From Aestuariibaculum sediminum (GTDB taxonomy: Bacteria; Bacteroidota; Bacteroidia; Flavobacteriales; Flavobacteriaceae): 64,000 nucleotides of DNA. Shown here piece by piece: positions 9,210-18,077 of the stretch (the first letter of the stretch is position 1; each line of letters opens with the position of its first letter). The notes beneath the pieces are model-generated. The model was not told where the DNA came from and searched no databases. It saw only the letters and a program-made list of their open reading frames with translations. The DNA is taken from assembly GCF_014596945.1 (NCBI RefSeq), contig NZ_JACVXB010000003.1, positions 372,001 to 436,000 on the forward strand, read 5' to 3'. Made by a program: the position numbers and the translations under genes.

Positions 9210-10988
9210 ATGAACACAACTAAACTTTTACTAATTCTAACCACCATTATAACCCTTACGAGTTGTAAAGAAGAAAAGGAGATATTAATTAGTGAAACTT
9301 ATGCTGAAGCCGTAGACCCAAAACCTAAACCTCAAGGCCCATGGGAAACAACAACCTCTGGCTTACACGCTTCACTGGTGTCACCATACATAAGATTTCA
9401 AAGGAATTCCTGCCCAACTCCAGAATTGGAAAACAACTGGACAGGTAAAGCATGGCGTGGTGAGCGCATTTCGGCGCAAATGGTATTTTGGAGTACAGAC
9501 TCCATAACACCTGTGACAACAGAATTCTCGGATTTTATTTCGGAAGACGGTAATGTAATACCGGCATCTGTGGCTAAACTCAGGTTTGAAAAATATGTCA
9601 TAACAGACGAATTTGCAGGCGGATGCGGTTACCGTAAACCAAAAGACTTCGATTCTTTGTTGGTGGCAGATGCTTTGGAAAACGTTAGTTCATATAAGAT
9701 AAAAGCAAAGGAAACACGTCCGCTATGGATTTCTATAGATGTTCCAAAAAACGCCAAACCTGGAAATTACAAGAGTACTTTACGCATTGCAACGGAACAC
9801 CAAGATGCAAAATCATTTACTTTTAACTTAAAAATACTCCCGGCTACCTTACCAGCCCCAACAGATTGGAAATTTCATTTAGACCTATGGCAAAATCCGT
9901 ATGCCGTTGCCAGATACCACCATGTAGAACCTTGGTCTGAAGCGCATTGGAACTTATTAAAACCCCTTATGAAGATGCTAGCTAAGGCAGGACAAAAGGT
10001 AATTACAACTTCAATAAATAAACGGCCATGGGGCGGACAAACTTTTGATGCTTTCGATTCAATGATTGTTTGGAAAAAGGGAGCTGATGGTACCTGGACT
10101 TACGATTATTCCATTTTTGACCAATGGGTACAATTTATGATGGATTTAGGGGTTAATAAGCAAATTAGTTGCTACTCTATGGTGCCATGGGGTAATGAAT
10201 TTTACTATTTTGATGAAACCGAAAATAAAGAAGTTAAAATAGCTGTTAAACCTGGTTCGGACGATTATGCGGCATTATGGGTGCCATTTTTAAAAGACTT
10301 TGCTGCACATTTAAAACAAAAAGGTTGGGCTGATATAACTCGAATCGCTATGGATGAACGTGCACCTGAAGAAATGCAGGCATTACTTCAGCTTTTAAAA
10401 GAAAACGAAGCTAATTTTGGAGTGTCTTTAGCCGATAATCATAAAAGTTACAAACTATATCCGAACCAGCTAAAAGATCTTTCAGTGGCCTGCGGAGCAA
10501 CTATTGATCCAGAAGATTTAAAATACAGAAAAGAACAGGGTTATGTGAGTACGTATTATGTTTGTTGTTCAGATAAATTCCCCAATATATTTACATTTTC
10601 CCCTCCTGCGGAAGGCGTATATTTAGGCTGGTATGCCACAGCTGCTGGATTTGATGGTGTTTTACGTTGGGCTTATAATAGTTGGGTAGAAAACCCGCTT
10701 ATAGATTCACGATTCAGGGCCTGGCCGGCAGGTGATACTTATGTGGTTTATCCTGGAGCACGCAGCTCGGTTCGTTTTGAAACCTTGCGCGACGGTATTG
10801 AAGATGCAGAAAAAATAAGAGTTCTGCGTGAAACATTATCGCAGCAACACAGTGATAAAGCCTTGAAAGAATTAAACGATTTAGTGGAGACATTTAATAC
10901 CGTAGAAGCTCCCAACGATTTAAATTCTAAAATTTTAAACGGACAATCCATTTTAAATCGTCTGGCTGAAAAACATATAACAAACTAA
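9210..10988 (+). CDS. GH123/DUF4091-type glycoside hydrolase lipoprotein
   Basis: The protein has 592 residues with a lipoprotein signal (LTSC, Cys19). The following residues KEEKE are acidic-rich, as in surface-exported Bacteroidetes lipoproteins. An N-terminal beta-sandwich (to about 210) precedes a TIM-barrel-like catalytic part. The adjacent acid pair in AMDERAP (Asp382-Glu383) corresponds to the Asp-Glu pair used by GH123 beta-N-acetylgalactosaminidases in substrate-assisted hydrolysis. The C-terminus has the DUF4091 hallmark GVLRWAYNSW, SRFRAWPAGDTYVVYPG and RFETLRDGIEDAEK. Flanked by two sulfatases, it may remove GalNAc from a sulfated glycan; this is inference, since many DUF4091 proteins are uncharacterised. 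Confidence 0.85.
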   Translation: MNTTKLLLILTTIITLTSCKEEKEILISETYAEAVDPKPKPQGPWETTTSGLHASLVSPYIRFQRNSCPTPELENNWTGKAWRGERISAQMVFWSTDSITPVTTEFSDFISEDGNVIPASVAKLRFEKYVITDEFAGGCGYRKPKDFDSLLVADALENVSSYKIKAKETRPLWISIDVPKNAKPGNYKSTLRIATEHQDAKSFTFNLKILPATLPAPTDWKFHLDLWQNPYAVARYHHVEPWSEAHWNLLKPLMKMLAKAGQKVITTSINKRPWGGQTFDAFDSMIVWKKGADGTWTYDYSIFDQWVQFMMDLGVNKQISCYSMVPWGNEFYYFDETENKEVKIAVKPGSDDYAALWVPFLKDFAAHLKQKGWADITRIAMDERAPEEMQALLQLLKENEANFGVSLADNHKSYKLYPNQLKDLSVACGATIDPEDLKYRKEQGYVSTYYVCCSDKFPNIFTFSPPAEGVYLGWYATAAGFDGVLRWAYNSWVENPLIDSRFRAWPAGDTYVVYPGARSSVRFETLRDGIEDAEKIRVLRETLSQQHSDKALKELNDLVETFNTVEAPNDLNSKILNGQSILNRLAEKHITN

Positions 10989-11000
10989 ATAACCAACACC

Positions 11001-12575
11001 ATGCTTTCTAATAATTCGCTATTATCTCTTTACCTGATTTGTGTTATTTCCTTTTTTGGTTGTAAAACCGAAAAAAAAGAACAACTACAGGCATCAAAAA
11101 GACCTAATATTATATTCATAATGTCAGACGATCACACGGCTCAGGCATGGGGTATTTACGGTGGAATCTTAAAGGATCATGTTAAAAACGACAACATAAA
11201 AAGACTGGCCAACGAGGGTATGGTTTTAAACAACGCCTTTTGCACCAACTCTATTTGTGTACCAAGCCGGGCAACCATTTTAACGGGACAATACAGTCAT
11301 AACAATGGGGTTTACACGTTAAGTGACGCGTTACGACCAGATAGCTTAAACATAGCTAAAGTGATGCAAAAAAGTGGCTACCAAACCGCTATTATTGGAA
11401 AATGGCACTTAAAAGATGAGCCTTCAGGGTTTGACTATTACAACATTTTGCACGATCAAGGTCGTTACTGGGATCCTATTTTAAGAACTGCCGAAAATTT
11501 CAATAAACCAGCTGAAGCCTGGGATGTTCATAAAGGCTTTTCAACCGATGTCATCACACAGTTATCTCTAGATTGGTTAACACAACGAGAGCAAGATAAA
11601 CCATTCATGTTAATGACACATTTTAAGGCCACACATGAGCCTTTCGATTTTCCTAAGCGTTACAACGATTTATACAAAGATGTTGAAATCCCGGAACCGG
11701 CTTCATTATATGACTTTTCACCGGAAACCACTGGACGTTCAATCGTAGGGCAGAAACTTGAAAATTTAAGCTGGCGTTACGAACAGGCCTCTAACGATCC
11801 TGAAAACTGGTGGTGCCATTATCCCGGACTTCCGTTCTCCACCAAGGGTATGGATAGTGTGGCTGCAAGAAAGGCTACTTACCAAAAATTTATTAAAGAT
11901 TTTATGCGTTCAGGTGCCGCGATAGATGATAACATTGGAAAAATCCTAGATTATCTGGAAGCGAATGGTCTGGCTGAAAATACCATTGTAATTTACACTG
12001 CCGATCAGGGGTATTTTTTAGGTGAACATGGTTTTTTTGATAAGCGATTAATTTATGAAGAATCACTTCGTATGCCTTTTGTTATTCGCTATCCAAAAGA
12101 AATTGCTGCCGGCGGTCGATTAGACGATATTATTCTGAATATCGATTTTCCTGCCTTGTTTGCCGATTATGCAGGCGTGAAAGCACCTGAATCTTTCCAA
12201 GGTAAAAGCTTCCGTGAAAACCTAAAAGGTCAAACGCCCGAAAACTGGAGAAACACAGCTTATTACAGATACTGGACCAATCATCCAGAAAGACCGGCTC
12301 ACTTCGGTATTAGAAATCATCGCTATAAACTGGTATTATTTTATGGACAATCGCTTGATATGACAGGGTCATCAAAAGAAAGTACACCTCCAGCATGGGA
12401 ATTTTACGATTTGGAAAAAGACCCAAAAGAAAACCATAATGCCTATAATGATGCTCAATACAAAGACATTATTGCCGAAATGAAAACCGAACTTATAAAA
12501 CAACGTGAAGCCGTTGGCGATACTGATAAAAAATACCCTGCCATGCAAGCTATTTTTGAATTCAACTGGAATTAA
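11001..12575 (+). CDS. Formylglycine sulfatase lipoprotein
   Basis: The protein has 524 residues. A lipoprotein signal ends at FFGC (Cys21). The core shows the metal-binding IFIMSDDHTA and the signature CVPSR with Cys86 as the predicted formylglycine, followed by ATILTGQYSHNNGV. Later motifs are GKWHLKD, VIYTADQGYFLGEHGFFDKRLIYEESLRMP and a C-terminal FYDLEKDPKENHN. This pattern resembles sulfatases acting on N-acetylglucosamine-6-sulfate or related amino sugars, from memory of the family, so the substrate remains an inference. It is the last gene of the sulfatase/GH123 run and ends at a bidirectional terminator. Confidence 0.9.
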   Translation: MLSNNSLLSLYLICVISFFGCKTEKKEQLQASKRPNIIFIMSDDHTAQAWGIYGGILKDHVKNDNIKRLANEGMVLNNAFCTNSICVPSRATILTGQYSHNNGVYTLSDALRPDSLNIAKVMQKSGYQTAIIGKWHLKDEPSGFDYYNILHDQGRYWDPILRTAENFNKPAEAWDVHKGFSTDVITQLSLDWLTQREQDKPFMLMTHFKATHEPFDFPKRYNDLYKDVEIPEPASLYDFSPETTGRSIVGQKLENLSWRYEQASNDPENWWCHYPGLPFSTKGMDSVAARKATYQKFIKDFMRSGAAIDDNIGKILDYLEANGLAENTIVIYTADQGYFLGEHGFFDKRLIYEESLRMPFVIRYPKEIAAGGRLDDIILNIDFPALFADYAGVKAPESFQGKSFRENLKGQTPENWRNTAYYRYWTNHPERPAHFGIRNHRYKLVLFYGQSLDMTGSSKESTPPAWEFYDLEKDPKENHNAYNDAQYKDIIAEMKTELIKQREAVGDTDKKYPAMQAIFEFNWN

Positions 12576-12598
12576 CTTAAAACAATTTATTCAAAACA

Positions 12599-12628
12599 AA
12601 AAGGTCAGGAACGCATTCCTGACCTTTT
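12599..12628. terminator. Bidirectional terminator between sulfatase gene and ppdK
   Basis: The arms AAGGTCAGGAA (12601-12611) and TTCCTGACCTT (12616-12626) pair perfectly around a CGCA loop. An A-run upstream and a T-run downstream let it end both the plus-strand sulfatase operon and the minus-strand ppdK. Confidence 0.88.
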
Positions 12629-12666
12629 CTAATTTAAAACATAATCAACTCTAGTATATAAATATA

Positions 12667-15402
12667 CTAAACTCTTCTTTCTGCTTTTATGGTGGCTTGC
12701 GCCGTTACTAATCTGGCAATTGGCACTCTAAATGGTGAACAACTCACATAATTCATTCCGGTGTTATAACAGAATTCTACCGAGTTTGGTTCTCCCCCAT
12801 GCTCGCCACAAATACCAACTTTTAAATTAGGTTTTATACTTCTACCGCGTTCGGTTCCTAATTGCACTAATTGTCCAACGCCTTCCTGATCGAGCACTTC
12901 AAAAGGATCGACTTTTAAAATACCTTTTTGAATATATATTGGCAAGAACTTACCAGCATCGTCTCTCGAATATCCAAAGGTCATTTGGGTTAAATCGTTA
13001 GTTCCGAAAGAGAAGAAATCGGCGTGTTCTGCAATTTTATCAGCTAATAAAGCTGCTCTTGGCACTTCTATCATGGTTCCTACTAAATAATCGATTTTAT
13101 CATTTCGTTCTTTAAAAATGGTTTTCGCCGTATTTCTAATAATGCCTTTCTGAGCTATAAACTCTTCAACAGTCCCTACCAGAGGCACCATAATTTCTGG
13201 TTGAGAAATAACACCTCTTTCCTTTAAGTTCAACGCTGCTTCAATGATAGCGCGGGTTTGCATTTCAGTAATTTCAGGATAGGTATTTCCCAAGCGGCAA
13301 CCCCGATGCCCTAACATAGGGTTAAACTCTTCCAGTTCGGCTACTTTATTTTTAACCGCCTGAAGTGAAATATGCATATCTTCTGCCAACTCTTTTTGAG
13401 TGGCTAACTGGTGAGGCACGAATTCATGCAATGGTGGGTCTAATAATCGAATAGTTACAGGCAGACCTTCCATGGCTTCGAAAATACCTTCAAAATCAGA
13501 ACGCTGCATTGGAAGCAATTCCTGTAAAGCCTGTTTTCGACCTTTAACGGTATCGGCTAAAATCATTTCACGCATAGCTTTAATGCGGTCTACTTCAAAA
13601 AACATATGTTCGGTTCTGGTAAGTCCAATTCCTTCTGCCCCAAAGTTTCTGGCTACTTTAGCATCCTTAGGGGTGTCGGCATTGGTACGTACTTTCATTT
13701 TGGCATACTTGTCAGATAACAACATTAATTCTGCAAATTCACCACTTAATTCAGGCTCCACTGTTTGCACTTTGCCTTCAATGATATTACCGGTAGATCC
13801 GTTTAAAGAAATCCAGTCGCCTTCATGATATTCATGGCCATCAACTGTTAAGGTTCTGGCCTTGTAATTAATTTTTAAAGCACCCGCTCCCGAGATACAG
13901 CATTTTCCCATACCGCGGGCTACAACGGCAGCATGCGAGGTCATTCCGCCTCGAGCGGTTAAAATACCTTTGGCAATATGCATACCTTCCAAATCTTCAG
14001 GCGACGTTTCAATACGTACCAGAATGCTGTTTTTAAACTTGGTGGCTTCATCGGCGAAGAATACTATTTTTCCGGTTGCAGCGCCAGGCGATGCCGGTAA
14101 GCCCTGTGCAATTACATGAGCGCGTTTTAAAGCGTTCGGATCGAATACCGGATGAAGCAATTCGTCCAACTTATTGGGTTCAATCCGCATTAACGCCTCA
14201 CGTTCATCAATTAGGCCTTCGCTTAATAAATCCATGGCTATTTTTACCATTCCGGCACCAGTGCGCTTTCCATTTCTGGTTTGTAAAATCCACAATTTGC
14301 CTTCCTGAATGGTGAATTCCATATCCTGCATATCGCAGTAATGGTTTTCAAGTGTCTTTTGATAACCGTCAAGTTCCTTAAAAAGATCTGGCATTACCTC
14401 TTCTAAAGACGGATAATTTGCTTTTCGATCCTCTTCGGAAATCTGTGCTAATTCTGCCCAGCGTTTAGAACCTTCAATAGTTATTTGCTGAGGTGTTCTT
14501 ACTCCAGATACAACATCTTCTCCTTGAGCATTAATAAGATATTCACCATTAAATACATTTTCACCAGTTCCGGCATCGCGGGTAAAACAAACTCCTGTTG
14601 CCGAATTATTTCCCATGTTACCATATACCATGGCCTGAACATTTACGGCAGTACCCCAATCGGCAGGATATCCATGCATATTTCTGTAATACACTGCGCG
14701 ATCGCCGTTCCAGCTATTAAATACAGCTATAATTGCCCCCCAGAGTTGTTCCCATGGATTGGTTGGAAAACTATGTCCGGTTTGTTTTTTTACCGCATCT
14801 TTAAAATCGTAAACCAAATCCTTTAAATCCTGTACGGTGAATTCATTATCCGACTGAATACCGCGTTTCCCTTTAAGATTTTCCATAATTTCTTCAAACG
14901 GATCGATGTCTTCTTTTGAGGCTGGTTTCATGCCTAAAACCACACCCCCGTACATTTGAATAAAACGCCGATAAGAATCCCAGGCAAATGTGTCATTATT
15001 GGTTTTTTCTGCCAAACCTAAAACGACTTCATCATTTAAACCGAGATTTAAAACTGTATCCATCATACCCGGCATCGATACTCTTGCTCCTGAGCGCACC
15101 GAAACCAACAACGGGTTATTCTTGTCTCCAAAACGACTTCCCATTAAGGATTCAATATTAGATATAGACGCTTCGACCTCATCTCGAATCATTTCGATAA
15201 CAGCAGATTCGCCTAGTAAATTATATTCTGTACAGACTTCTGTGGTTATAGTAAATCCAGGTGGAACAGGTATACCAATGGCACTCATTTCTGCTAAATT
15301 GGCCCCCTTACCTCCTAAAAGATTCTTCATTTTACTGTTTCCGTCCGCAACCTCATTACCAAACCGGTAAACTCGGGTTTTTTCTGCTTCAAGTAATTCC
15401 AT
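12667..15402 (-). CDS. ppdK: Pyruvate, phosphate dikinase
   Basis: The enzyme reversibly converts pyruvate, ATP and phosphate to PEP, AMP and PPi. It has 911 residues, slightly longer than the usual 870-890. The N-terminal ATP-grasp part (GGKGANLAEM; SVRSGARVSMPGMMDT) is followed by the swivelling domain with the phospho-histidine in TARGGMTSHAAV (His490) and by a C-terminal PEP-binding barrel with VGICGEHGGEPNS, which carries the catalytic cysteine. The gene is monocistronic. Upstream, a Crp/Fnr-like palindrome (15470-15483) sits 29.5 bp before a -7-like TAATTTTA, the same geometry as at the cbb3 oxidase genes. This suggests control by oxygen or redox, which fits an enzyme favoured when PPi-saving glycolysis or gluconeogenesis matters. 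Confidence 0.95.
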   Translation of the reverse strand: MELLEAEKTRVYRFGNEVADGNSKMKNLLGGKGANLAEMSAIGIPVPPGFTITTEVCTEYNLLGESAVIEMIRDEVEASISNIESLMGSRFGDKNNPLLVSVRSGARVSMPGMMDTVLNLGLNDEVVLGLAEKTNNDTFAWDSYRRFIQMYGGVVLGMKPASKEDIDPFEEIMENLKGKRGIQSDNEFTVQDLKDLVYDFKDAVKKQTGHSFPTNPWEQLWGAIIAVFNSWNGDRAVYYRNMHGYPADWGTAVNVQAMVYGNMGNNSATGVCFTRDAGTGENVFNGEYLINAQGEDVVSGVRTPQQITIEGSKRWAELAQISEEDRKANYPSLEEVMPDLFKELDGYQKTLENHYCDMQDMEFTIQEGKLWILQTRNGKRTGAGMVKIAMDLLSEGLIDEREALMRIEPNKLDELLHPVFDPNALKRAHVIAQGLPASPGAATGKIVFFADEATKFKNSILVRIETSPEDLEGMHIAKGILTARGGMTSHAAVVARGMGKCCISGAGALKINYKARTLTVDGHEYHEGDWISLNGSTGNIIEGKVQTVEPELSGEFAELMLLSDKYAKMKVRTNADTPKDAKVARNFGAEGIGLTRTEHMFFEVDRIKAMREMILADTVKGRKQALQELLPMQRSDFEGIFEAMEGLPVTIRLLDPPLHEFVPHQLATQKELAEDMHISLQAVKNKVAELEEFNPMLGHRGCRLGNTYPEITEMQTRAIIEAALNLKERGVISQPEIMVPLVGTVEEFIAQKGIIRNTAKTIFKERNDKIDYLVGTMIEVPRAALLADKIAEHADFFSFGTNDLTQMTFGYSRDDAGKFLPIYIQKGILKVDPFEVLDQEGVGQLVQLGTERGRSIKPNLKVGICGEHGGEPNSVEFCYNTGMNYVSCSPFRVPIARLVTAQATIKAERRV

Positions 15403-15439
15403 AGTAGTTTCACTTTTGGTTACATAATCTAGTGAGACA

Positions 15440-15447
15440 TAAAATTA
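15440..15447 (-). promoter_or_regulatory. -7-like element TAATTTTA of ppdK
   Basis: Read on the minus strand this differs from TAnnTTTG only in its last base. It is placed exactly 29.5 bp from the centre of the palindrome at 15470-15483, with a leader of about 30 bases to the start at 15402. Confidence 0.5.
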
Positions 15448-15469
15448 CTTTATAAAGCCTTCGTTATTA

Positions 15470-15483
15470 ATGACTTAAATCAT
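15470..15483 (-). promoter_or_regulatory. Crp/Fnr-like operator upstream of ppdK
   Basis: On the minus strand the word is ATGAT-TTAA-GTCAT, an ATGAY-N4-RTCAT palindrome. It is one of four copies in this window found ahead of genes, all with the same distance to a -7-like box. The likely binder is the Crp/Fnr protein encoded at 35681-36358. Confidence 0.6.
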
Positions 15484-15557
15484 AGTTTTTACCATAAAAG
15501 TTTTGTATTAATTAAAAATTAACGTCTTACCTTCACTACAATCTTGTTAAACTAAAG

Positions 15558-15581
15558 AATGACATATTTGAAAATGTCATT
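15558..15581. promoter_or_regulatory. Inverted repeat ahead of the acyl-CoA ligase gene
   Basis: The arms AATGACAT (15558-15565) and ATGTCATT (15574-15581) are perfect complements with an 8-base spacer. The dyad lies 41-64 bases upstream of the ATG at 15623 and just upstream of a TA-N3-TTTG word at 15588-15596 that could be a relaxed -7 box. The arrangement suggests an operator for a dimeric regulator; which one is unknown. Confidence 0.45.
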
Positions 15582-15622
15582 TAATTTTATACTTTGCAGT
15601 ACCAGAAAACTAAGACTAAATA

Positions 15623-17392
15623 ATGGCAGAGATTACAAGAATATTCGATTTTCCCTATTATCAGCTAAAAACTTATAATCTAGACAAGGCATTCACGACC
15701 AAATATTTTGATAAGTGGACATCCCTATCTACTCAGGAATTTATTAATCAAGCCAATGCTGTTAGTCGTGGTTTGCTAAGATTAGGAATAAAACCAAATG
15801 ATAAAATTGCCGTTATTTCCTCTACCAATAGAACTGAATGGAATGTACTCGATATTGGGGTGTTGCAGGTTGGAGCTCAAAATGTCCCCATTTACCCGAC
15901 CATAGCTTCAGAGGATTACGAATACATTATCAACCACTCGGAATCTAAATACTGCTTTGTTTCGGATGTTGAAGTACTTAATAAAATAAATAGCATAAAG
16001 GATAACACTCATTTAAAAGGCGTATATACCTTTGATTCTATTGAAGGTTCTAAGCATTGGTCGGAGGTGTTAAAATTAGGTGAAGATCCAAGTAATCAGG
16101 ATGACGTAGAAGACAGAAAAAAAGTAATAACCTCCAATGATTTAGCCACCCTAATTTACACTTCGGGTACAACAGGTAAACCCAAAGGCGTTATGTTATC
16201 TCACAATAATTTAGTCTCAAATGTTATTGATAGTGAAAAACGTGTGCCTTTTGAAAACGGAAAATCTAAAGGTCTAAGCTTTTTACCAGTTTGTCATGTA
16301 TTTGAGCGCATGATTCTTTACCTATATATGTACTGTGGTGTTGAAATTTATTTTGCCGAATCTATCGAAAAAATGAGTGAAAACTTAAAAGAAATAAAAC
16401 CTAATGTCATGACGGCTGTACCCAGACTATATGAAAAGGTGTACGATAAAATTGTTGCAAAAGGCACGGAACTTACAGGCATAAAAAAATCTTTATTTTT
16501 CTGGGCGGTAAATCTAGGATTAAAATATGAACCGTATAGACAAAATGGTTGGTGGTATGAAACGCAGCTCAAATTAGCCAGAAAATTAATTTTCAGCAAA
16601 TGGCAAGAGGGATTAGGTGGTAATCTTGAAATTATGGTTTCAGGCAGTGCGGCGCTACAAACGCGATTAGCTCGTGTATTTGCAGCAGCCGGTCTTCCAA
16701 TAATGGAAGGTTATGGTCTTACCGAAACATCACCAGTAATTGCGGTTAATGATATGCGAAATGGGGGATTTCGAATAGGTACTGTAGGTAAGGTAATTGA
16801 CAATGTAGAAGTAAAAATTGCAAACGACGGTGAAATACTTGTAAAGGGACCGAATGTAATGATGGGCTATTATAAAGACCCGGAAAAAACTGCTGAAGTA
16901 ATGAGCGACGGTTTCTTCCATACCGGAGATATAGGTGAATTTGATACCGATGGATTTTTAAAAATTACCGATCGTAAAAAAGAAATGTTTAAAACCTCTG
17001 GAGGCAAATATGTTGCGCCAAGCCTGTTGGAAAATAAATTTAAGCAATCACGATTTATTGAACAAATTATGGTTATTGGAGATGGTGAAAAAATGCCTGC
17101 CGCACTTATTCAACTCAATTTTGAATTTGTGAAAGAATGGGGTAAACGCCATGGCATTGTATTTAAAGATAATCATGACCTCATTTCCAACAAACAATTA
17201 CTTGAACGTATTCAAGATGAAATTGACATTGCAAATGCTGATTTTGGAAAATGGGAACAAATTAAAAAGTTTGAAATTACACCCGATACCTGGTCCATTG
17301 ATGCCGGTCATTTAACACCTACAATGAAACTAAGACGTAAAGTGATTAAGGAAATATATAAAGACTTGATTGAAAAAATATACCGTCCTTAA
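15623..17392 (+). CDS. Long-chain fatty-acid CoA ligase
   Basis: The protein has 589 residues of the AMP-forming (ANL) superfamily. It activates fatty acids to acyl-CoA through an acyl-adenylate. Visible motifs: the P-loop LIYTSGTTGKPKGVMLSH (residues 177-194), GYGLTETSPV, the adenylate-binding HTGDIGEFDTDGFLKITDRKKEM and a C-terminal lysine in TPTMKLRRK. This is the long-chain form (FACL/FadD-type) seen across Bacteroidetes. It immediately precedes the MarR/beta-oxidation operon, which gives the substrate context. No signal peptide, so it is cytosolic or membrane-associated. Confidence 0.93.
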   Translation: MAEITRIFDFPYYQLKTYNLDKAFTTKYFDKWTSLSTQEFINQANAVSRGLLRLGIKPNDKIAVISSTNRTEWNVLDIGVLQVGAQNVPIYPTIASEDYEYIINHSESKYCFVSDVEVLNKINSIKDNTHLKGVYTFDSIEGSKHWSEVLKLGEDPSNQDDVEDRKKVITSNDLATLIYTSGTTGKPKGVMLSHNNLVSNVIDSEKRVPFENGKSKGLSFLPVCHVFERMILYLYMYCGVEIYFAESIEKMSENLKEIKPNVMTAVPRLYEKVYDKIVAKGTELTGIKKSLFFWAVNLGLKYEPYRQNGWWYETQLKLARKLIFSKWQEGLGGNLEIMVSGSAALQTRLARVFAAAGLPIMEGYGLTETSPVIAVNDMRNGGFRIGTVGKVIDNVEVKIANDGEILVKGPNVMMGYYKDPEKTAEVMSDGFFHTGDIGEFDTDGFLKITDRKKEMFKTSGGKYVAPSLLENKFKQSRFIEQIMVIGDGEKMPAALIQLNFEFVKEWGKRHGIVFKDNHDLISNKQLLERIQDEIDIANADFGKWEQIKKFEITPDTWSIDAGHLTPTMKLRRKVIKEIYKDLIEKIYRP

Positions 17393-17447
17393 TTTAAACT
17401 ACTTTGTAAATAATACCCATCTTCTAATCATTTGAAAATTTATGACT

Positions 17448-17471
17448 ATTTATTATGCATGCATAATAAAT
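17448..17471. promoter_or_regulatory. Perfect 24-bp palindrome, probable MarR operator
   Basis: The half-site ATTTATTATGCA is followed by its exact reverse complement, with no spacer. The palindrome ends 5 bases before the -7 box at 17477, covering the region that sigma and RNA polymerase contact. This is the classic place for a repressor, and the first gene downstream encodes a MarR-type dimer. Confidence 0.75.
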
Positions 17472-17476
17472 TTTTA

Positions 17477-17484
17477 TATATTTG
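17477..17484 (+). promoter_or_regulatory. -7 element TATATTTG of the marR-fad operon
   Basis: This is an exact TAnnTTTG match directly after the palindrome. It predicts a transcript starting near 17489 with a leader of about 115 bases, in which a 28-codon open frame lies. Confidence 0.72.
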
Positions 17485-17507
17485 AGAGAACATATCAAAT
17501 AATTCAG

Positions 17508-17594
17508 ATGAAACTATATAACACCCTAACCCCTATTAAAAAGGCCTCAAAAATTTTAAACAACCATAAAACATCTGCCAGTTATAACCATTAA
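17508..17594 (+). CDS. Possible 28-residue leader ORF
   Basis: An ATG at 17508 opens a frame of 28 codons (MKLYNTLTPIKKASKIL...) ending with TAA at 17592-17594, 10 bases before marR. It lies wholly inside the predicted leader of the operon. The peptide is basic, with no membrane segment or clear run of rare codons. It may be a small protein, a leader peptide or chance. Confidence 0.25.
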   Translation: MKLYNTLTPIKKASKILNNHKTSASYNH

Positions 17595-17604
17595 CTACTA
17601 TCGG

Positions 17605-18063
17605 ATGAAAGACAAATCGACTAAAGAGCCAACCATAGATTATGTTTTAAGAACAACTTGGTTAACGGTGCAAAAAATGTACAACGAAGAAGCAGCCAAA
17701 TTTGAGAGTACTATGGCTACAGGTTTTACCCTATTAAGTATAGACCCTGAAAAAGGAACAGCCTCAACATCTCTCGGTCCAAAAATGGGCATGGAAGCAA
17801 CCAGTTTATCACGAATATTAAAAAACCTCGAAACCAAAGGCTTAATAGAACGGCGCCCAAATCCAGAAGACGGTCGCGGCGTTATTATTCATCTTACAGA
17901 ATTTGGTAGGGAAAAAAGAGCATATTCAAAAGATAAAGTACTAACCTTTAATGAAGCCATTAGAAAAAATGTTTCAGAAGAAAAACTCAAACATTTCTAT
18001 GAGGTTGCCGATTTAATTAATGAAATGATTTCAAATAAAAAAATATACAATCAAAACGATTAG
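17605..18063 (+). CDS. MarR-family transcriptional regulator
   Basis: The protein has 152 residues with a winged helix-turn-helix. The recognition helix region is GMEATSLSRILKNLETKGLIERR (about residues 71-93), and the wing carries the family signature PEDGRGVIIHLTEFG. Long terminal helices provide the dimer interface. It is the first gene of a beta-oxidation operon, 14 bases before the FadN-type gene. The 24-bp palindrome at 17448 suggests autorepression, probably relieved by an acyl-CoA or fatty acid; that ligand is inferred from context. Confidence 0.9.
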   Translation: MKDKSTKEPTIDYVLRTTWLTVQKMYNEEAAKFESTMATGFTLLSIDPEKGTASTSLGPKMGMEATSLSRILKNLETKGLIERRPNPEDGRGVIIHLTEFGREKRAYSKDKVLTFNEAIRKNVSEEKLKHFYEVADLINEMISNKKIYNQND

Positions 18064-18077
18064 AAGTATAGCATACC

